Shown: one piece after another, positions 17,723 to 27,403 of the stretch
How positions within the stretch are numbered: the first letter of the stretch is position 1
Layout: the number at the start of each line of letters is the position of its first letter
NCBI RefSeq assembly: GCF_016403105.1
Contig: NZ_CP046155.1
Coordinates: 3,377,906-3,441,905 of the forward strand
Reading direction: 5' to 3'
Origin: Leptolyngbya sp. BL0902
GTDB lineage: Bacteria > Cyanobacteriota > Cyanobacteriia > Phormidesmidales > Phormidesmidaceae
DNA: 64,000 nucleotides
Translations under genes and position numbers: made by a program
Notes under the pieces: model-generated
What the model saw: only the letters and a program-made list of their open reading frames with translations
Databases searched by the model: none
What the model was told of the DNA's origin: nothing

Positions 17723-18574
17723 ATGGCAACCCTCGCCCAGCGCATTGTCCATTGGCCCCACTGGCGCACCCTGCTGCTCTACGGGGTGCTGCTGCTGATT
17801 GCCGGGGTGATGGTGTTTCCCATGCTGTGGTTGGTCAGCACCTCCTTCAAAGGCCCCACCGAAAACCTCCTGGCGGCCCCGCCCCAACTGATTCCTCGCG
17901 ATCCCACCTTCAACAACTATGGCCGGGTGTGGCAGAGCAACCCTTTTCTGCAATACTTCCTCAACAGCACCATTGTGGCGGTGCTGACGGTGGCGATCAA
18001 TCTCCTGCTCTGTTCCCTGGCGGCCTATCCCCTGGCACGGCTGTCCTTTGTGGGCCGAGAAGCTATCCTGGCCCTGATTGTGGCCACGATCATGATCCCC
18101 TTTCAGGTGGTGATGATTCCGTTGTACATCCTGGCGGTGAACTGGGGCCTTCGCAATAGCTACCTGGGCTTGGTGTTGCCCTACTTGGCCTCTGCCTTCG
18201 GCATTTTCTTGATGCGCCAAGCGTTCCAGGGCGTGCCCAAGGAACTGGAGGAAGCGGCCCGCATGGATGGCTGCTCGGACCTCGGCATTTGGTGGAATGT
18301 GATGCTGCCCGCCACCCGGCCTGCCCTCGTCACCCTGGGGATTTTTGTGTTTATCGGCACCTGGAGCGAATTTCTCTGGCCGCTGATTTTACTCGACCAG
18401 CCCGAACGCTATACCCTACCCCTGGGGGTGGCTCGCCTCGCCGGAAGTTTCTCGCTAGACTGGCGGCTCATTGCGGCGGGGTCAATTCTCTCGGTGCTGC
18501 CTGCCATCCTGGTGTTTGTGCTGCTTCAGCGCTACATTGTGCCCACCGAAGCGGGGAGCGGCGTGAAGGGCTAG
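17723..18574 (+). CDS. Carbohydrate ABC transporter permease (MalG/UgpE type)
   Basis: This is a binding-protein-dependent permease of 283 aa with six predicted membrane helices. The EAA loop that contacts the ATPase is EEAARMDGCSDLGIWWNVML. The N-terminal helix follows HWRTLLLYGVLLLIAGVMVF, and SAFGIFLMRQAFQGVPKELE precedes the EAA loop. It most resembles inner-membrane subunits for sugars, glycerol-3-phosphate or glucosylglycerol. No substrate-binding protein, second permease or ATPase is nearby, so its partners are elsewhere. It begins nine nt after the Tab2-like gene and may be read with it. Confidence 0.87.
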   Translation: MATLAQRIVHWPHWRTLLLYGVLLLIAGVMVFPMLWLVSTSFKGPTENLLAAPPQLIPRDPTFNNYGRVWQSNPFLQYFLNSTIVAVLTVAINLLLCSLAAYPLARLSFVGREAILALIVATIMIPFQVVMIPLYILAVNWGLRNSYLGLVLPYLASAFGIFLMRQAFQGVPKELEEAARMDGCSDLGIWWNVMLPATRPALVTLGIFVFIGTWSEFLWPLILLDQPERYTLPLGVARLAGSFSLDWRLIAAGSILSVLPAILVFVLLQRYIVPTEAGSGVKG

Positions 18575-18681
18575 GGGTTGTCTCCCGTTGATCGGTCTAC
18601 GTTAGCCGTATTGGCCGACCAATTGCCCACGCAGACTGCCCTGCAAATCCTCGCCTTGGCTTTCTAGGCATGGCCCAAGTC

Positions 18682-19197
18682 TCAGTGAGGATGACGACGC
18701 TGGGCAAACCACCGCTGAAGCTGTTGCTGGCAGGGTTCGGCGAGAATGCCCGCCAGCACCGCCAGCCGATGGTTAGAAGCAGGGCCATCAGGGAGATTCA
18801 AACGGGAACGCACCGCGCCTGCCTTGGGGTCATCGGCCCCATAGACCAGCAGGCCCAAGCGGCTGAGAATAATCGCCCCGGCACACATCGGACAAGGCTC
18901 TAGGGTGACGTAGAGGGTGCATTGGTTCAGGTGCCAGTTGCCCAATCGCTGGCTAGCCTGTTTCAGGGCGAGGATTTCCGCATGGGCGGTGGGGTCTTGA
19001 TCCTGCTCGCGGCGGTTGTGGGCCGATGCTAGGAGCTGATTGTTGGGGCCAATCACAACGGCTCCTACGGGCACGTCTCCCGCCTGTTCGGCCTGGGCGG
19101 CTTGGGCCAAAGCGTGCTGCATCCAGTGGCGGTGACGCAGATAGGAGGGGTCTGATAGCGGGGGCGGCGGCAACGGGGGAAGCATGAACAACGCCAT
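18682..19197 (-). CDS. tadA: tRNA-specific adenosine deaminase
   Basis: TadA deaminates A34 to inosine in the anticodon of tRNA-Arg(ACG). From the ATG at 19197 the protein has 171 aa with the zinc-binding deaminase motif H72-A-E74 (PTAHAEILALK) and the cysteine pair C102/C105 (TLEPCPMCAGAIILSR). VPVGAVVIGPNNQLLASAHN precedes them. The frame stays open upstream to 19362, but that segment is proline-rich and unlike the family. ATGs at 19185 and 19122 are also possible. It is divergent from sbcD. Confidence 0.92.
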   Translation of the reverse strand: MALFMLPPLPPPPLSDPSYLRHRHWMQHALAQAAQAEQAGDVPVGAVVIGPNNQLLASAHNRREQDQDPTAHAEILALKQASQRLGNWHLNQCTLYVTLEPCPMCAGAIILSRLGLLVYGADDPKAGAVRSRLNLPDGPASNHRLAVLAGILAEPCQQQLQRWFAQRRHPH

Positions 19198-19360
19198 GGA
19201 TTCAGGATGGAGTATCCCACGGGGGCACGGTTTTAGACCGAACGGCCAGGGCGAACCAGGATAGGGGTGGGCTAGCGGCCAAGGAAGCGGGGATGATTTC
19301 GGGAACAAGGTTTTATCATGGGGAAACGGCCTTGGCCTTGCCCTCTGCACTTGCCGAACC

Positions 19361-20698
19361 ATGATTACGGTACTGCACCTATCGGATATTCACCTGGGCA
19401 GCGGGTTGTCCCACGGTCGAATCAACCCCGAAACGGGGCTCAATACCCGCCTGGAAGATTTTATCGCAGCCCTGACACGCTGTATGGATCGGGCCTTGGC
19501 GGAGCCCGTGGATCTGGTGCTGTTTGGGGGCGATGCCTTCCCCGATGCGACCCCGCCCCCCCTGGTGCAGCAGGCGTTGGCTCAGCAATTCTGCCGATTG
19601 TCGGCGGCGGGCATTCCCACGGTACTGCTGGTGGGCAACCACGATCAACACGCCCAAGGGCTGGGGGGTGCCAGTTTGTCCATCTATCGCACCCTGGGCG
19701 TGCCGGGGGTGGTGGTGGGAGATCGGCTGGAAACCCACCGTCTTGTCACCCGCCAAGGCCCGGTGCAGGTGGTGACGCTGCCCTGGATCACCCGTTCCAC
19801 CCTATTAACCCGGCCCGAAACCGACGGCCTCTCGATGGCCCAGGTGAATGAACTGCTCTTAGATCGGCTGCGGGTAGCCCTGGAGGGAGAAATTCGCAGT
19901 CTCGATCCTGCCCTGCCTACGGTGCTGCTGGCCCATGCCATGGTAGACACCGCCCGCTACGGGGGAGAACGATTTCTGGCCGCAGGGCGAGGGTTAACCA
20001 TTCCCATGGCGCTGTTGGCGCGGCTCTGTTTTGACTATGTGGCCCTCGGCCATGTGCATCGCCACCAAATTTTGTGCCACCAGCCCTTGATGATTTATCC
20101 CGGCAGCATTGAGCGGGTGGACTTTAGCGAAGAATCGGAAGACAAGGGCTACGTCCTCGTTCATCTCCAGCGGGGCGGCACCACCGCCGAATTTTGTCCG
20201 CTGCCCGTGCGCCCCTTTCGGACTATCGAGGTGGACTTAACAGCGGCGACGGCCCCCCAGGAGACCCTACTCCAGGCCATCGCTGCCACCGAGATCACCG
20301 ATGCCGTGGTGCGCTGTCTCTACTCCCTGCGGGCAGACCAGGTGGATCAGATCGATAGCGCCGCCCTGGTTGCCACCCTGGCCTCGGCCCACACCTACAC
20401 AGTACAGGCCCACGTCGAGGCCCCTGTCCATCGCCATCGCCTGCCAGACCTCAGCCCTGATAGCACCCTAGACCCCCTCACCGCCCTGAAGACCTACCTC
20501 GACAGTCGGCCTGAGGTCGCGGATCTCAAGGAAACCCTGATCACGGCAGCGACCCTACTGCTAGAATCCGCCGATGATCTCACCCTCGATCTCCCAGGCG
20601 AGTTGGATCGGCACGACTGGGACAACAACCTCCCCGACCCTGCCGCCCCCCCGGACGATTCAGCCCCCCCCGCCACCCAACAACTCCGTCTCCTCTAG
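19361..20698 (+). CDS. sbcD: SbcD-like DNA repair exonuclease (metallophosphoesterase)
   Basis: This 445-aa protein has the five metallophosphoesterase motifs of the Mre11/SbcD family: HLSDIHLG, LFGGDAF, LVGNHDQH, LLAHAMVD and ALGHVHRHQ. The DNA-capping and C-terminal regions follow; the last 60 residues are acidic and proline-rich. SbcD pairs with the SbcC ATPase to process hairpins and DNA ends, but no sbcC is adjacent. The ATG at 19361 starts directly with MITVLHLSDIHLG, so the start is well supported. A conserved-hypothetical TPR-like gene follows after about 60 nt. Confidence 0.88.
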   Translation: MITVLHLSDIHLGSGLSHGRINPETGLNTRLEDFIAALTRCMDRALAEPVDLVLFGGDAFPDATPPPLVQQALAQQFCRLSAAGIPTVLLVGNHDQHAQGLGGASLSIYRTLGVPGVVVGDRLETHRLVTRQGPVQVVTLPWITRSTLLTRPETDGLSMAQVNELLLDRLRVALEGEIRSLDPALPTVLLAHAMVDTARYGGERFLAAGRGLTIPMALLARLCFDYVALGHVHRHQILCHQPLMIYPGSIERVDFSEESEDKGYVLVHLQRGGTTAEFCPLPVRPFRTIEVDLTAATAPQETLLQAIAATEITDAVVRCLYSLRADQVDQIDSAALVATLASAHTYTVQAHVEAPVHRHRLPDLSPDSTLDPLTALKTYLDSRPEVADLKETLITAATLLLESADDLTLDLPGELDRHDWDNNLPDPAAPPDDSAPPATQQLRLL

Positions 20699-20757
20699 CC
20701 CCCGCCGCCTCTGAGGCGCTGCCCAGATCTGTCTCCGTTCCCTATCTTGCGATTCCC

Positions 20758-21858
20758 ATGTATGACCTGGTCTCCACCGCCCTCCAGTTGCAGCAACTGA
20801 CCCAAGCGGCCCAACTGATTCAGCAGTGGCAGCGAGAGAAACCGAAAGATCCCTGGCTGGCCCTGGCGATGGGGCAATATTGGGAGGCTAAGGCCGAGAT
20901 GGAGAAGGCGCAGGCCACCTACACCAAACTGCTGCAAACCACGGCCAACACCAAGGTACTCAGTCAGGCCAGGGAAGGGATTCAGCGGGTGCGAGATGCC
21001 CTAGCCCGCCAGCGAGAGCACAACCTAAATGCCGCTAAGGCCCAGCCTGGATCGGAGGTGGCGGGAATGTTGGTGCTCCATCCGGTGATGGGCGATCTGC
21101 GACAGACGGCGGTGCAGGGCTTGGCCAAGGTGATGCAGATTGACGCCTATACGGCCCGGACGCGGTTGCCCAGCCAATACTGGCGGCTCTACCGCACGGG
21201 GCCTTGCGGCGAACTGCGCTACTTGGCCGAACAACTGCGTCAGTATCAGGTGTCCTGCTTTGCAGCCTCCATAGACGAGGTGAAAGCACTGCCTGTCTTT
21301 CGGGTGCAGACTATCCAAAGCTTTACCCCCCAGATTACGGTGCTGTGCCAGAATGCCAGCGGTCAACGGGGCACCCTGCAACTGCAATGGTCGGAGATTA
21401 GCCAGTGGGTATTGGGGGCGCTGCCGATCTACGAGTCGGTGGTAGATCTTGGCCCCTGGGGCAAACTGAAACGCAAGGAAACCACCCAAGACTATGCCGA
21501 GGTGCTGGACTGGCACCTCCACGGGCGGGGCTGCGTGCTGCGTTTTTGTGACCGCACCTACCGCTACCGAGAGTCTGCCCCCCTGCCGGGTTTGTGGGAA
21601 CCACCCACGGCAGGCCCCCTGATTGCTGCCACCGCCTGGAAAGCGCTCAAAACTGGGTTTGAGCAGGCCATTGTACCCTCACTGCACCGCGACTTTACTG
21701 GCTTTGGCGAAAGCGCCCTCGACTTTATTGACCTGCTGCCGGAGATCACCCCCTATCTAGAACTCAACCGCAGTGCCGCCTGTGCCTGGGACGCCGCCTT
21801 CCAGTTGTACAGTTGTCTCCGGTTTTTGGCCTATACGCCGCCCGGGGTGTCACGCTAG
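20758..21858 (+). CDS. Conserved cyanobacterial protein with TPR-like N-terminus
   Basis: Function unknown. The first 85 residues of 366 form helical repeats like TPR (LQQLTQAAQLIQQWQREKPK, AMGQYWEAKAEMEKAQATYT). The rest is a globular region with aromatic-rich segments (ALPVFRVQTIQSFTPQITVL, SEISQWVLGALPIYESVVDL) and no motif I recognise. No signal peptide or membrane helix is present. The start is the first ATG in the frame after sbcD. It lies between sbcD and ppk1 on the same strand with short gaps, so some read-through from sbcD is plausible. Confidence 0.8.
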   Translation: MYDLVSTALQLQQLTQAAQLIQQWQREKPKDPWLALAMGQYWEAKAEMEKAQATYTKLLQTTANTKVLSQAREGIQRVRDALARQREHNLNAAKAQPGSEVAGMLVLHPVMGDLRQTAVQGLAKVMQIDAYTARTRLPSQYWRLYRTGPCGELRYLAEQLRQYQVSCFAASIDEVKALPVFRVQTIQSFTPQITVLCQNASGQRGTLQLQWSEISQWVLGALPIYESVVDLGPWGKLKRKETTQDYAEVLDWHLHGRGCVLRFCDRTYRYRESAPLPGLWEPPTAGPLIAATAWKALKTGFEQAIVPSLHRDFTGFGESALDFIDLLPEITPYLELNRSAACAWDAAFQLYSCLRFLAYTPPGVSR

Positions 21859-21953
21859 GATGGTTAACCTAGCATCCATCTGGAGTTAAGGCTGGGTTGA
21901 GCGGTTGACCCTAGGCCACCGCTGGAACCCAATACGGTAGGTGCAAGACGGCC

Positions 21954-24137
21954 ATGGCCAATGCTGCTCAACTCCATCCTCCCCAGGCTTTCAGTAGCAT
22001 CGACCCCGCCGCCTACCTCAGCCGCGAGGCAAGCTGGCTGGAGTTTAACCGTCGCGTTCTCCAGGAGGCGATGGATCCCCGCACGCCGCTGTTAGAGGCC
22101 CTCAAGTTCCTCACCATTTTTAGCGATAACCTAGACGAATACTTCATGGTGCGGGTGGCGGCGATTAAGCAGCAGATTGGTGCCCAGGTGGCGGTCAAGT
22201 CCCCCGATGGCCGCACCCCCAGCCAGCAACTCCAGCTCATCCACCGCACCCTGCGCCCCATGGTGCAACAGCAGCAGCGTTTTTTTGGCCGCAGCCTCAG
22301 AACGCGTATGGCCGAAAACGGGATTTACCTGCTGAATTATCGCCAGTTAAACCCCACCCAGCAGCGCTACCTCGCCCACTACTTTGAGGATCACCTGTTT
22401 CCCGTCCTGACGCCCCTTGCGGTGGAGCCGGGCCACCCGTTCCCCTACCTGTCTAACCTCAGCCTCAATTTGGCCGTGGTGCTAGAGGATTCCCACACCC
22501 ACGCTACCCACATCGCCAGGGTGAAGGTGCCCCGGGTGTTGCCTCGGTTCATTGCCCTGCCCGAGGAACTGTGGTCGAAGCGTCGTCAGCCCTGCCAGTG
22601 GATCGGCGTGCCCCTAGAACAGGTGATTATCCACCACCTAGAGTCGCTGTTCCCTGGCATGATCCTCCAGGGCCACGCCCTCTCCCGCATTACCCGCGAT
22701 GCCGACCTGGCGGTGGTGGAGGACGAGACCGATGACCTAATGCTGGCCATTGAACAGGAATTGCAGAAGCGGCGGCTAGGGGGATCGGCGGTGCGGCTAG
22801 AAATTCAGCGACGCAGTCCGCCCCAGGTGCAGGCGCTGATGGTGGAGGAACTGGGCCTGTCTCCGGTGGATGTCTATGCCGTGGATGGTCTGCTGGGGCT
22901 CGGCGATCTGAGTGCCCTGGCCAGCCTTCCCTGTCCAGCGTTGAAGGCTCCGGCCTGGTTGCCCACGGTGCCCCCCGCCCTGGCCACCCTCAACCCACCC
23001 CAGGTCAACGAGGCCGATGACGATCTGGAGGATGCGGAGGATCTCTTTGCCCTGGTGCGCCGTCAGAACCAGCTCTTCCATCACCCATACCACGCCTTTG
23101 CCGCCACGGTGCAGCGGTTTATTTCCCAGGCCGCCCACGATCCCCACGTCCTTGCCATCAAAATAACGCTGTACCGTACCTCCGGTGATTCCCCTATCGT
23201 CAATGCCCTGATTGCAGCGGCGGCCAATGGCAAACAGGTAACAGCCCTGGTGGAACTGAAGGCCCGCTTTGACGAAGAAAACAATATCAACTGGGCCAAA
23301 AAGCTAGAACAGTCTGGTGTCCATGTGGTCTACGGCCTGATGGGGCTGAAGATCCACACCAAAATGACCCTAGTTGTCCGACGGGAGGGAGATCACCTCC
23401 GCCGCTACTTCCACCTCAGCACAGGCAACTACAACCCCAAAACCGCCCGATACTATACCGACTTGGGCCTGCTCAGTGCTTGCCCAGAGATCGGGGCTGA
23501 TTTGTCCGACCTGTTCAACTACCTGACAGGCTACTCTCGCCAGCACCAGTTTCGCCAACTCCTGGTGGCACCGCTTACCCTGCGCCAGCAGTTGGTGGCT
23601 CTGATTCACGACGAAATTCAGCAGGTGCGCCATGGCAAGCCGGGGCGCATCATCGTCAAAATGAATGCCTTTACCGACCCAGACCTGATTCAATTGCTCT
23701 ACCAAGCATCCCAGGCGGGGGTCGTCATTGATCTGATTATTCGCGGCATTTGCTGCCTGCGTCCCGGCCTGCCCGGATTCAGCGACAACATCCGCGTGAT
23801 CAGCATCCTGGGCCAGTTCCTAGAGCATTCGCGCATTTTCTACTTTCACAACGGCGGCGATGAGCGGTTCTTCATGGGCAGTGCCGACTGGAGACCCCGC
23901 AACCTCGACCGCCGCGTTGAGGCCGTCGTTCCCATTACCGACCCCGCCATCCGAGCTGAACTGCGGTTTATCCTAGATGCCTACCTCCAAGACAACCGCC
24001 AAGCCTGGGATATGAACGCCGACGGCACCTACACCCAACGCCAGCCCCCCAGCCCCGAGGCCGTCTTTAGTGCCCAAGCCATGCTGATGGCACGGGCGAG
24101 CCACGCCGATCCAGGCACGGGGCATCGCCATCGGTAG
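21954..24137 (+). CDS. ppk1: Polyphosphate kinase 1
   Basis: PPK1 reversibly polymerises the ATP gamma-phosphate into inorganic polyphosphate. At 727 aa it has the expected layout: an N-terminal domain (SREASWLEFNRRVLQEAMDP, ILSDNLDEYF-like FSDNLDEYFMVRV), a head domain, and two PLD-like catalytic domains. The autophosphorylated His is in KIHTKMTLVVRREGD, and the second catalytic segment is YFHNGGDERFFMGSADWRPR. ALVELKARFDEENNINWAKK is the conserved C1 segment. The last 20 residues are variable. The ATG at 21954 follows a gap of about 95 nt. Confidence 0.96.
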   Translation: MANAAQLHPPQAFSSIDPAAYLSREASWLEFNRRVLQEAMDPRTPLLEALKFLTIFSDNLDEYFMVRVAAIKQQIGAQVAVKSPDGRTPSQQLQLIHRTLRPMVQQQQRFFGRSLRTRMAENGIYLLNYRQLNPTQQRYLAHYFEDHLFPVLTPLAVEPGHPFPYLSNLSLNLAVVLEDSHTHATHIARVKVPRVLPRFIALPEELWSKRRQPCQWIGVPLEQVIIHHLESLFPGMILQGHALSRITRDADLAVVEDETDDLMLAIEQELQKRRLGGSAVRLEIQRRSPPQVQALMVEELGLSPVDVYAVDGLLGLGDLSALASLPCPALKAPAWLPTVPPALATLNPPQVNEADDDLEDAEDLFALVRRQNQLFHHPYHAFAATVQRFISQAAHDPHVLAIKITLYRTSGDSPIVNALIAAAANGKQVTALVELKARFDEENNINWAKKLEQSGVHVVYGLMGLKIHTKMTLVVRREGDHLRRYFHLSTGNYNPKTARYYTDLGLLSACPEIGADLSDLFNYLTGYSRQHQFRQLLVAPLTLRQQLVALIHDEIQQVRHGKPGRIIVKMNAFTDPDLIQLLYQASQAGVVIDLIIRGICCLRPGLPGFSDNIRVISILGQFLEHSRIFYFHNGGDERFFMGSADWRPRNLDRRVEAVVPITDPAIRAELRFILDAYLQDNRQAWDMNADGTYTQRQPPSPEAVFSAQAMLMARASHADPGTGHRHR

Positions 24138-24202
24138 GCGAGGGCATCGCTGCCTCAACCCTGGTGGCTGACCTCGGTTGCACCCTCAATACGGTGACGA
24201 GG

Positions 24203-24270
24203 CACCGGGCATCACCGAGACACCGGGCATGGCCCAGGAGGGATTGGGATCAAAAGAGGGATTGGGATCA
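24203..24270. repeat. Short direct repeats downstream of ppk1
   Basis: CACCGGGCAT occurs at 24203 and 24221, and GAGGGATTGGGATCA at 24238 and 24256. Both pairs have a period of 18 nt, pointing to local slippage in the gap between ppk1 and the convergent secreted-protein gene. Confidence 0.6.
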
Positions 24271-24275
24271 GCGGA

Positions 24276-24893
24276 TTAGGAACGCAGTTTGGCCAAGACC
24301 CCAATCAGCAAACCTGACGCCGCTGCAATGACCAACACAACGGTCAGGGCGCTGGGGACAGTGGCATCGGGTTCGGGCAGGGTGGCGGGCAGGGCGGGTT
24401 CGGTCGGCCAGTCGGTGGCAGTGGTTTGGGGCGTCACCGGGGCCGCTGCGGCAACCGTGACGTTGTAGGACAGCTCGAAGGGCTCAAATTCAGCGTCGTT
24501 TTGAGGACGGCCCTCTAGCACCACGGTGTAGGCTCCCACGGCAGGAAACATAAAGGTGGCACTGGGGATGTTTTGGTAGCCCTCGGCGGTGATGGGCTGA
24601 AGGTAGGGCTGGGCCAGCATGGTATTGCCCTGGTAGATCCGCAGAGTGCAGTAGCAGTCTTCTAGGGGAATGACTCGGCCCCCACGCTGGGTTAGGGCAA
24701 GCCAGATCAGGCTATCTTCCTGGGCGCGGGGGGTATCGTTGGGTTCGATGTGGAGGGTGCCGCCCACGGTGGCGCTGGTTTGTACTTGGTGGGCCTGGGC
24801 CGGAGAGATGAGGTCAAGCCCCTGGGCCGTCATCAGGCTTCCCCCCAGGCCAAGCCAGCGATTAGCGATGGGGTTTGGGCGTGGGGTCAGCAT
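24276..24893 (-). CDS. Secreted, membrane-anchored hypothetical protein
   Basis: This approximately 205-aa protein has an N-terminal export signal ending near SPAQAHQV, a periplasmic beta-rich region (TLRIYQGNTMLAQPYLQPIT, FPAVGAYTVVLEGRP), a proline/threonine linker, and a C-terminal membrane helix (SALTVVLVIAAASGLLIGVL). Function unknown. It overlaps the end of the SafE-like gene by 32 nt from the ATG at 24893, or 62 nt from the ATG at 24923, which implies translational coupling. The coupling suggests a joint role, perhaps in metal or sulfur-related transport, but this is inference. I do not recognise a named domain with confidence. Confidence 0.75.
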   Translation of the reverse strand: MLTPRPNPIANRWLGLGGSLMTAQGLDLISPAQAHQVQTSATVGGTLHIEPNDTPRAQEDSLIWLALTQRGGRVIPLEDCYCTLRIYQGNTMLAQPYLQPITAEGYQNIPSATFMFPAVGAYTVVLEGRPQNDAEFEPFELSYNVTVAAAAPVTPQTTATDWPTEPALPATLPEPDATVPSALTVVLVIAAASGLLIGVLAKLRS

Positions 24894-26130
24894 GGGTCGG
24901 CGGGATAGGTTTTGGAGCCCCATAATACTTTTCTAAAGCCAGCCATGTCCAGAAGCGGCGCGACCGCACCAGCACCACCCCCAAGCCTAGCGCCAGTAAG
25001 CAACCCGCCCGCCACCATTGGCCGGGGCTGGTGGGTAGCCAACGGCTGGGAGAGGCCCCCATCAGCAGGCCGTGGGTAAGCCCTAGGCCCAGGGCAGGCA
25101 GGCTTAACAGATGGAGCGTTCGCCAAGCAGAACCCAGCCAGCGCTGAAGGTCATTGCGGCTGGTGAGGGCCAGGGGAAACAAAAGCGTTAGAGTCATCAC
25201 CCCAGCCAGCACGCCCCACTGGTGCGCTGGCAGCATAAACCAAATCGCATTGAGGTTGCCCTGCCAACTGTGGTGCACCATCTGCACGGCATGGGCCAGC
25301 CCCAGCACAAACGCCCCCACCCCCAGCCCGCGCCGATAGCGCATTGGCCCTGGCCACACCCGACTGAGGGGACGCGCCACCAGGGCCAACATCAGCAGCG
25401 CCAGACTGGCATAGCCGCCATAGTCGGTCATGGCGTCTCCGGTGCGCGTGAGGGTGATCAAGCCGATGATCAGCGTAATCCAGCCGCCCAGGCGAAACAG
25501 TTGACTGCGGCGATCTTGGCTCAGCCAACTGGCGGAAAAACCAATCCCTACCATCATCGGCAGGGTGCCCAGGCCAAAGGCCAACATGGTGAGGGCTCCG
25601 GCGGTGGCTTGGGTAGTTTCGGCGGCTTTAAGTTGGGCGGCATAGAGAAACCCGCAGGGCACCAGCCCCCACACTAGCCCCAGGGCAGCGGGCGTCCACC
25701 AATGGCGACCATCGGCCACCTTGCCCATGGCCTGCATGAGGCGCTGATGCAGGGCTTGACCCTGGAGAGGATGCACAAACGGCAACCGAGGCAACAGCCC
25801 AGGGCTGACCTGCATTAGCCCAAACCACACCAGCAAACCGCCCGTGAGCAGGGCCATGGCACGGCGCAAATCGCTGCCCACCCCAGCCATGTGCCCCCCC
25901 GCCACCAGCACCGACCCCAGCCCCCCAATCAACCCGCCCACCAGGGCATAGCTGGCCATCCGTCCGCCGTTCAGCAGCAGGTGAAAGCGCAGGGCAGCCC
26001 AGCGATTGGGATGTTCCCCCACCCCGGCCCCCAAGGAAAAGGCCACCGTCAGCGGGCCGCACATCCCTAGGCAATGGCCAAAGCTGCCCAAAAAGCCCAG
26101 GCTTGTCATCAATAACAGGTCAACCATCAT
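24862..26130 (-). CDS. SafE-like/DsbD_2-type polytopic membrane protein
   Basis: This 422-aa membrane protein belongs to the COG2836 group (sulfite exporter TauE/SafE-like, related to the DsbD transmembrane region). The signature GHCLGMCGPL lies at residues 18-27 and a second half-motif is seen as GLVPCGFLYAAQLKA. About 10-11 helices are predicted. The C-terminal 190 residues add further helices with several His (AHAVQMVHHSWQ, LHLLSLPALGLGLTHGLLMG), resembling a ferric reductase-like haem membrane domain. In other bacteria such proteins serve copper or cytochrome biogenesis. It is coupled to the downstream secreted protein and preceded, 12 nt upstream, by a TPR gene on the same strand. Confidence 0.83.
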   Translation of the reverse strand: MMVDLLLMTSLGFLGSFGHCLGMCGPLTVAFSLGAGVGEHPNRWAALRFHLLLNGGRMASYALVGGLIGGLGSVLVAGGHMAGVGSDLRRAMALLTGGLLVWFGLMQVSPGLLPRLPFVHPLQGQALHQRLMQAMGKVADGRHWWTPAALGLVWGLVPCGFLYAAQLKAAETTQATAGALTMLAFGLGTLPMMVGIGFSASWLSQDRRSQLFRLGGWITLIIGLITLTRTGDAMTDYGGYASLALLMLALVARPLSRVWPGPMRYRRGLGVGAFVLGLAHAVQMVHHSWQGNLNAIWFMLPAHQWGVLAGVMTLTLLFPLALTSRNDLQRWLGSAWRTLHLLSLPALGLGLTHGLLMGASPSRWLPTSPGQWWRAGCLLALGLGVVLVRSRRFWTWLALEKYYGAPKPIPPTHADPTPKPHR

Positions 26131-26142
26131 GTCTTGACCCGC

Positions 26143-27186
26143 CTACAGATGCAAAAACCGATCCAACGCCGCCACCATGGTCGGCGGCCAGCGGCGCACC
26201 TGGGCCACCCAGTCCAGATTTTTGTAGCGGATATCCAGCCCAATCACGGCCACCCAATTGCTTTCGGCTTCTCCGGGTTGGCCATTGGCCCAGAGGGCAG
26301 CGGTGAGGGCAGCACGGGCATCGGCAAAGTTGGGATAGCGGCGGGTGAGGTTGCGAAATTCGCGAATGGCTTCGTCGGTGTGGCCCAGTTGATAGTTGGC
26401 GAGGGCCGCATTGACGCGGGCAAAGGCAAATTTTGGATCTAGCGTCACCGCCTGCTGGTAGTCCTGAAACGCGGCGTCCCAAGCTCCCAACCCGGCCTTG
26501 GCATTACCCCGATTGTTGTAGGCGGCGGCGTCATCGGGGTTAATCTCTAACACCCGGCTGTAGTCGGCAATGGCGTCGTCCCAGCGCTCCAGCCGTTCCA
26601 AGGCCGCACCCCGGTTCAGGTAGGGATCGGGCTGATCCGGCGCGAGGGCCACCGCTTGGTCATAGTCGGCCAGGGCGGCGAGGGGCTGATTCTGGCTCAG
26701 GCGCACGTTGCCCCGGTTGCTCCATAGGGCCGCTTCGTTGGGCAGATACTCCAGCAGCAGGCTCCAGTATTCCTCGGCTTCGGCAAACTGTCCGGCATTG
26801 GAGGCGGCAAAGGCTTTTTGACGCAGATCGGCAATCATCGCCCCGGTTTCGGCAGCGCGTTCTTGGAGATCTGCCCCATCACCCCGCCCCGCCAGGGGAG
26901 ATCCCAGGATGGCCAAGGGAGATCCCCCATCCCCCTGGCACTGCTTCCAGCGGAAAAACGGGAAAGATGACATCAACGGCCCGCCTCCGGCCTGGACAAG
27001 GGCTTGGGGGCGAGGGAGCGCAACGGTGGAAGGTTCGCCCACAACGGCCAAGGTTGCAGGATTCGCCAGAGGACTTAATTCCCTGCCATTGGCCCCCCAG
27101 GCTTCAGGGGCAGGGGCCAGCCAGCCGATGAGGCTCAGCAGGGCTATACAAAAAGCTATACAAAAAAATGTGAAGCAGCGAATCAT
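26143..27186 (-). CDS. Exported TPR protein
   Basis: This 347-aa protein starts MIRCFTFFCIAFCIALLSLI, a signal peptide with a likely cleavage near PEAWGANG. After a low-complexity stretch it has at least five TPR units between residues about 130 and 290 (AEEYWSLLLEYLPNEAALWS, ALADYDQAVALAPDQPDPYL, AIADYSRVLEINPDDAAAYN). The final segment VAVIGLDIRYKNLDWVAQVR is typical of a cyanobacterial TPR family, possibly lumenal. The ATG at 27186 is chosen because it begins the signal peptide; one 12 codons earlier also exists. It heads a probable operon with the SafE-like and secreted proteins. Confidence 0.85.
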   Translation of the reverse strand: MIRCFTFFCIAFCIALLSLIGWLAPAPEAWGANGRELSPLANPATLAVVGEPSTVALPRPQALVQAGGGPLMSSFPFFRWKQCQGDGGSPLAILGSPLAGRGDGADLQERAAETGAMIADLRQKAFAASNAGQFAEAEEYWSLLLEYLPNEAALWSNRGNVRLSQNQPLAALADYDQAVALAPDQPDPYLNRGAALERLERWDDAIADYSRVLEINPDDAAAYNNRGNAKAGLGAWDAAFQDYQQAVTLDPKFAFARVNAALANYQLGHTDEAIREFRNLTRRYPNFADARAALTAALWANGQPGEAESNWVAVIGLDIRYKNLDWVAQVRRWPPTMVAALDRFLHL

Positions 27187-27403
27187 GCGGTGTGCGTCCG
27201 TCGTCTGTTTCGATTGTGCCATTCTCTCTGCCCTATCAGGGTGGTTTGTCCGGCTCCAGCCAAGGTGGACGGGGAGGTGTCAGCCTACCCAGTATCCGTA
27301 AAAAAACCTACGGATGGTCACTCATCTATCCCGTAGGATAAGGTTGGGGTATAACGCAACCGTTGGTGCTACTCGAGTTGGGGACGAATCTTTAGGAAAG
27401 GCC

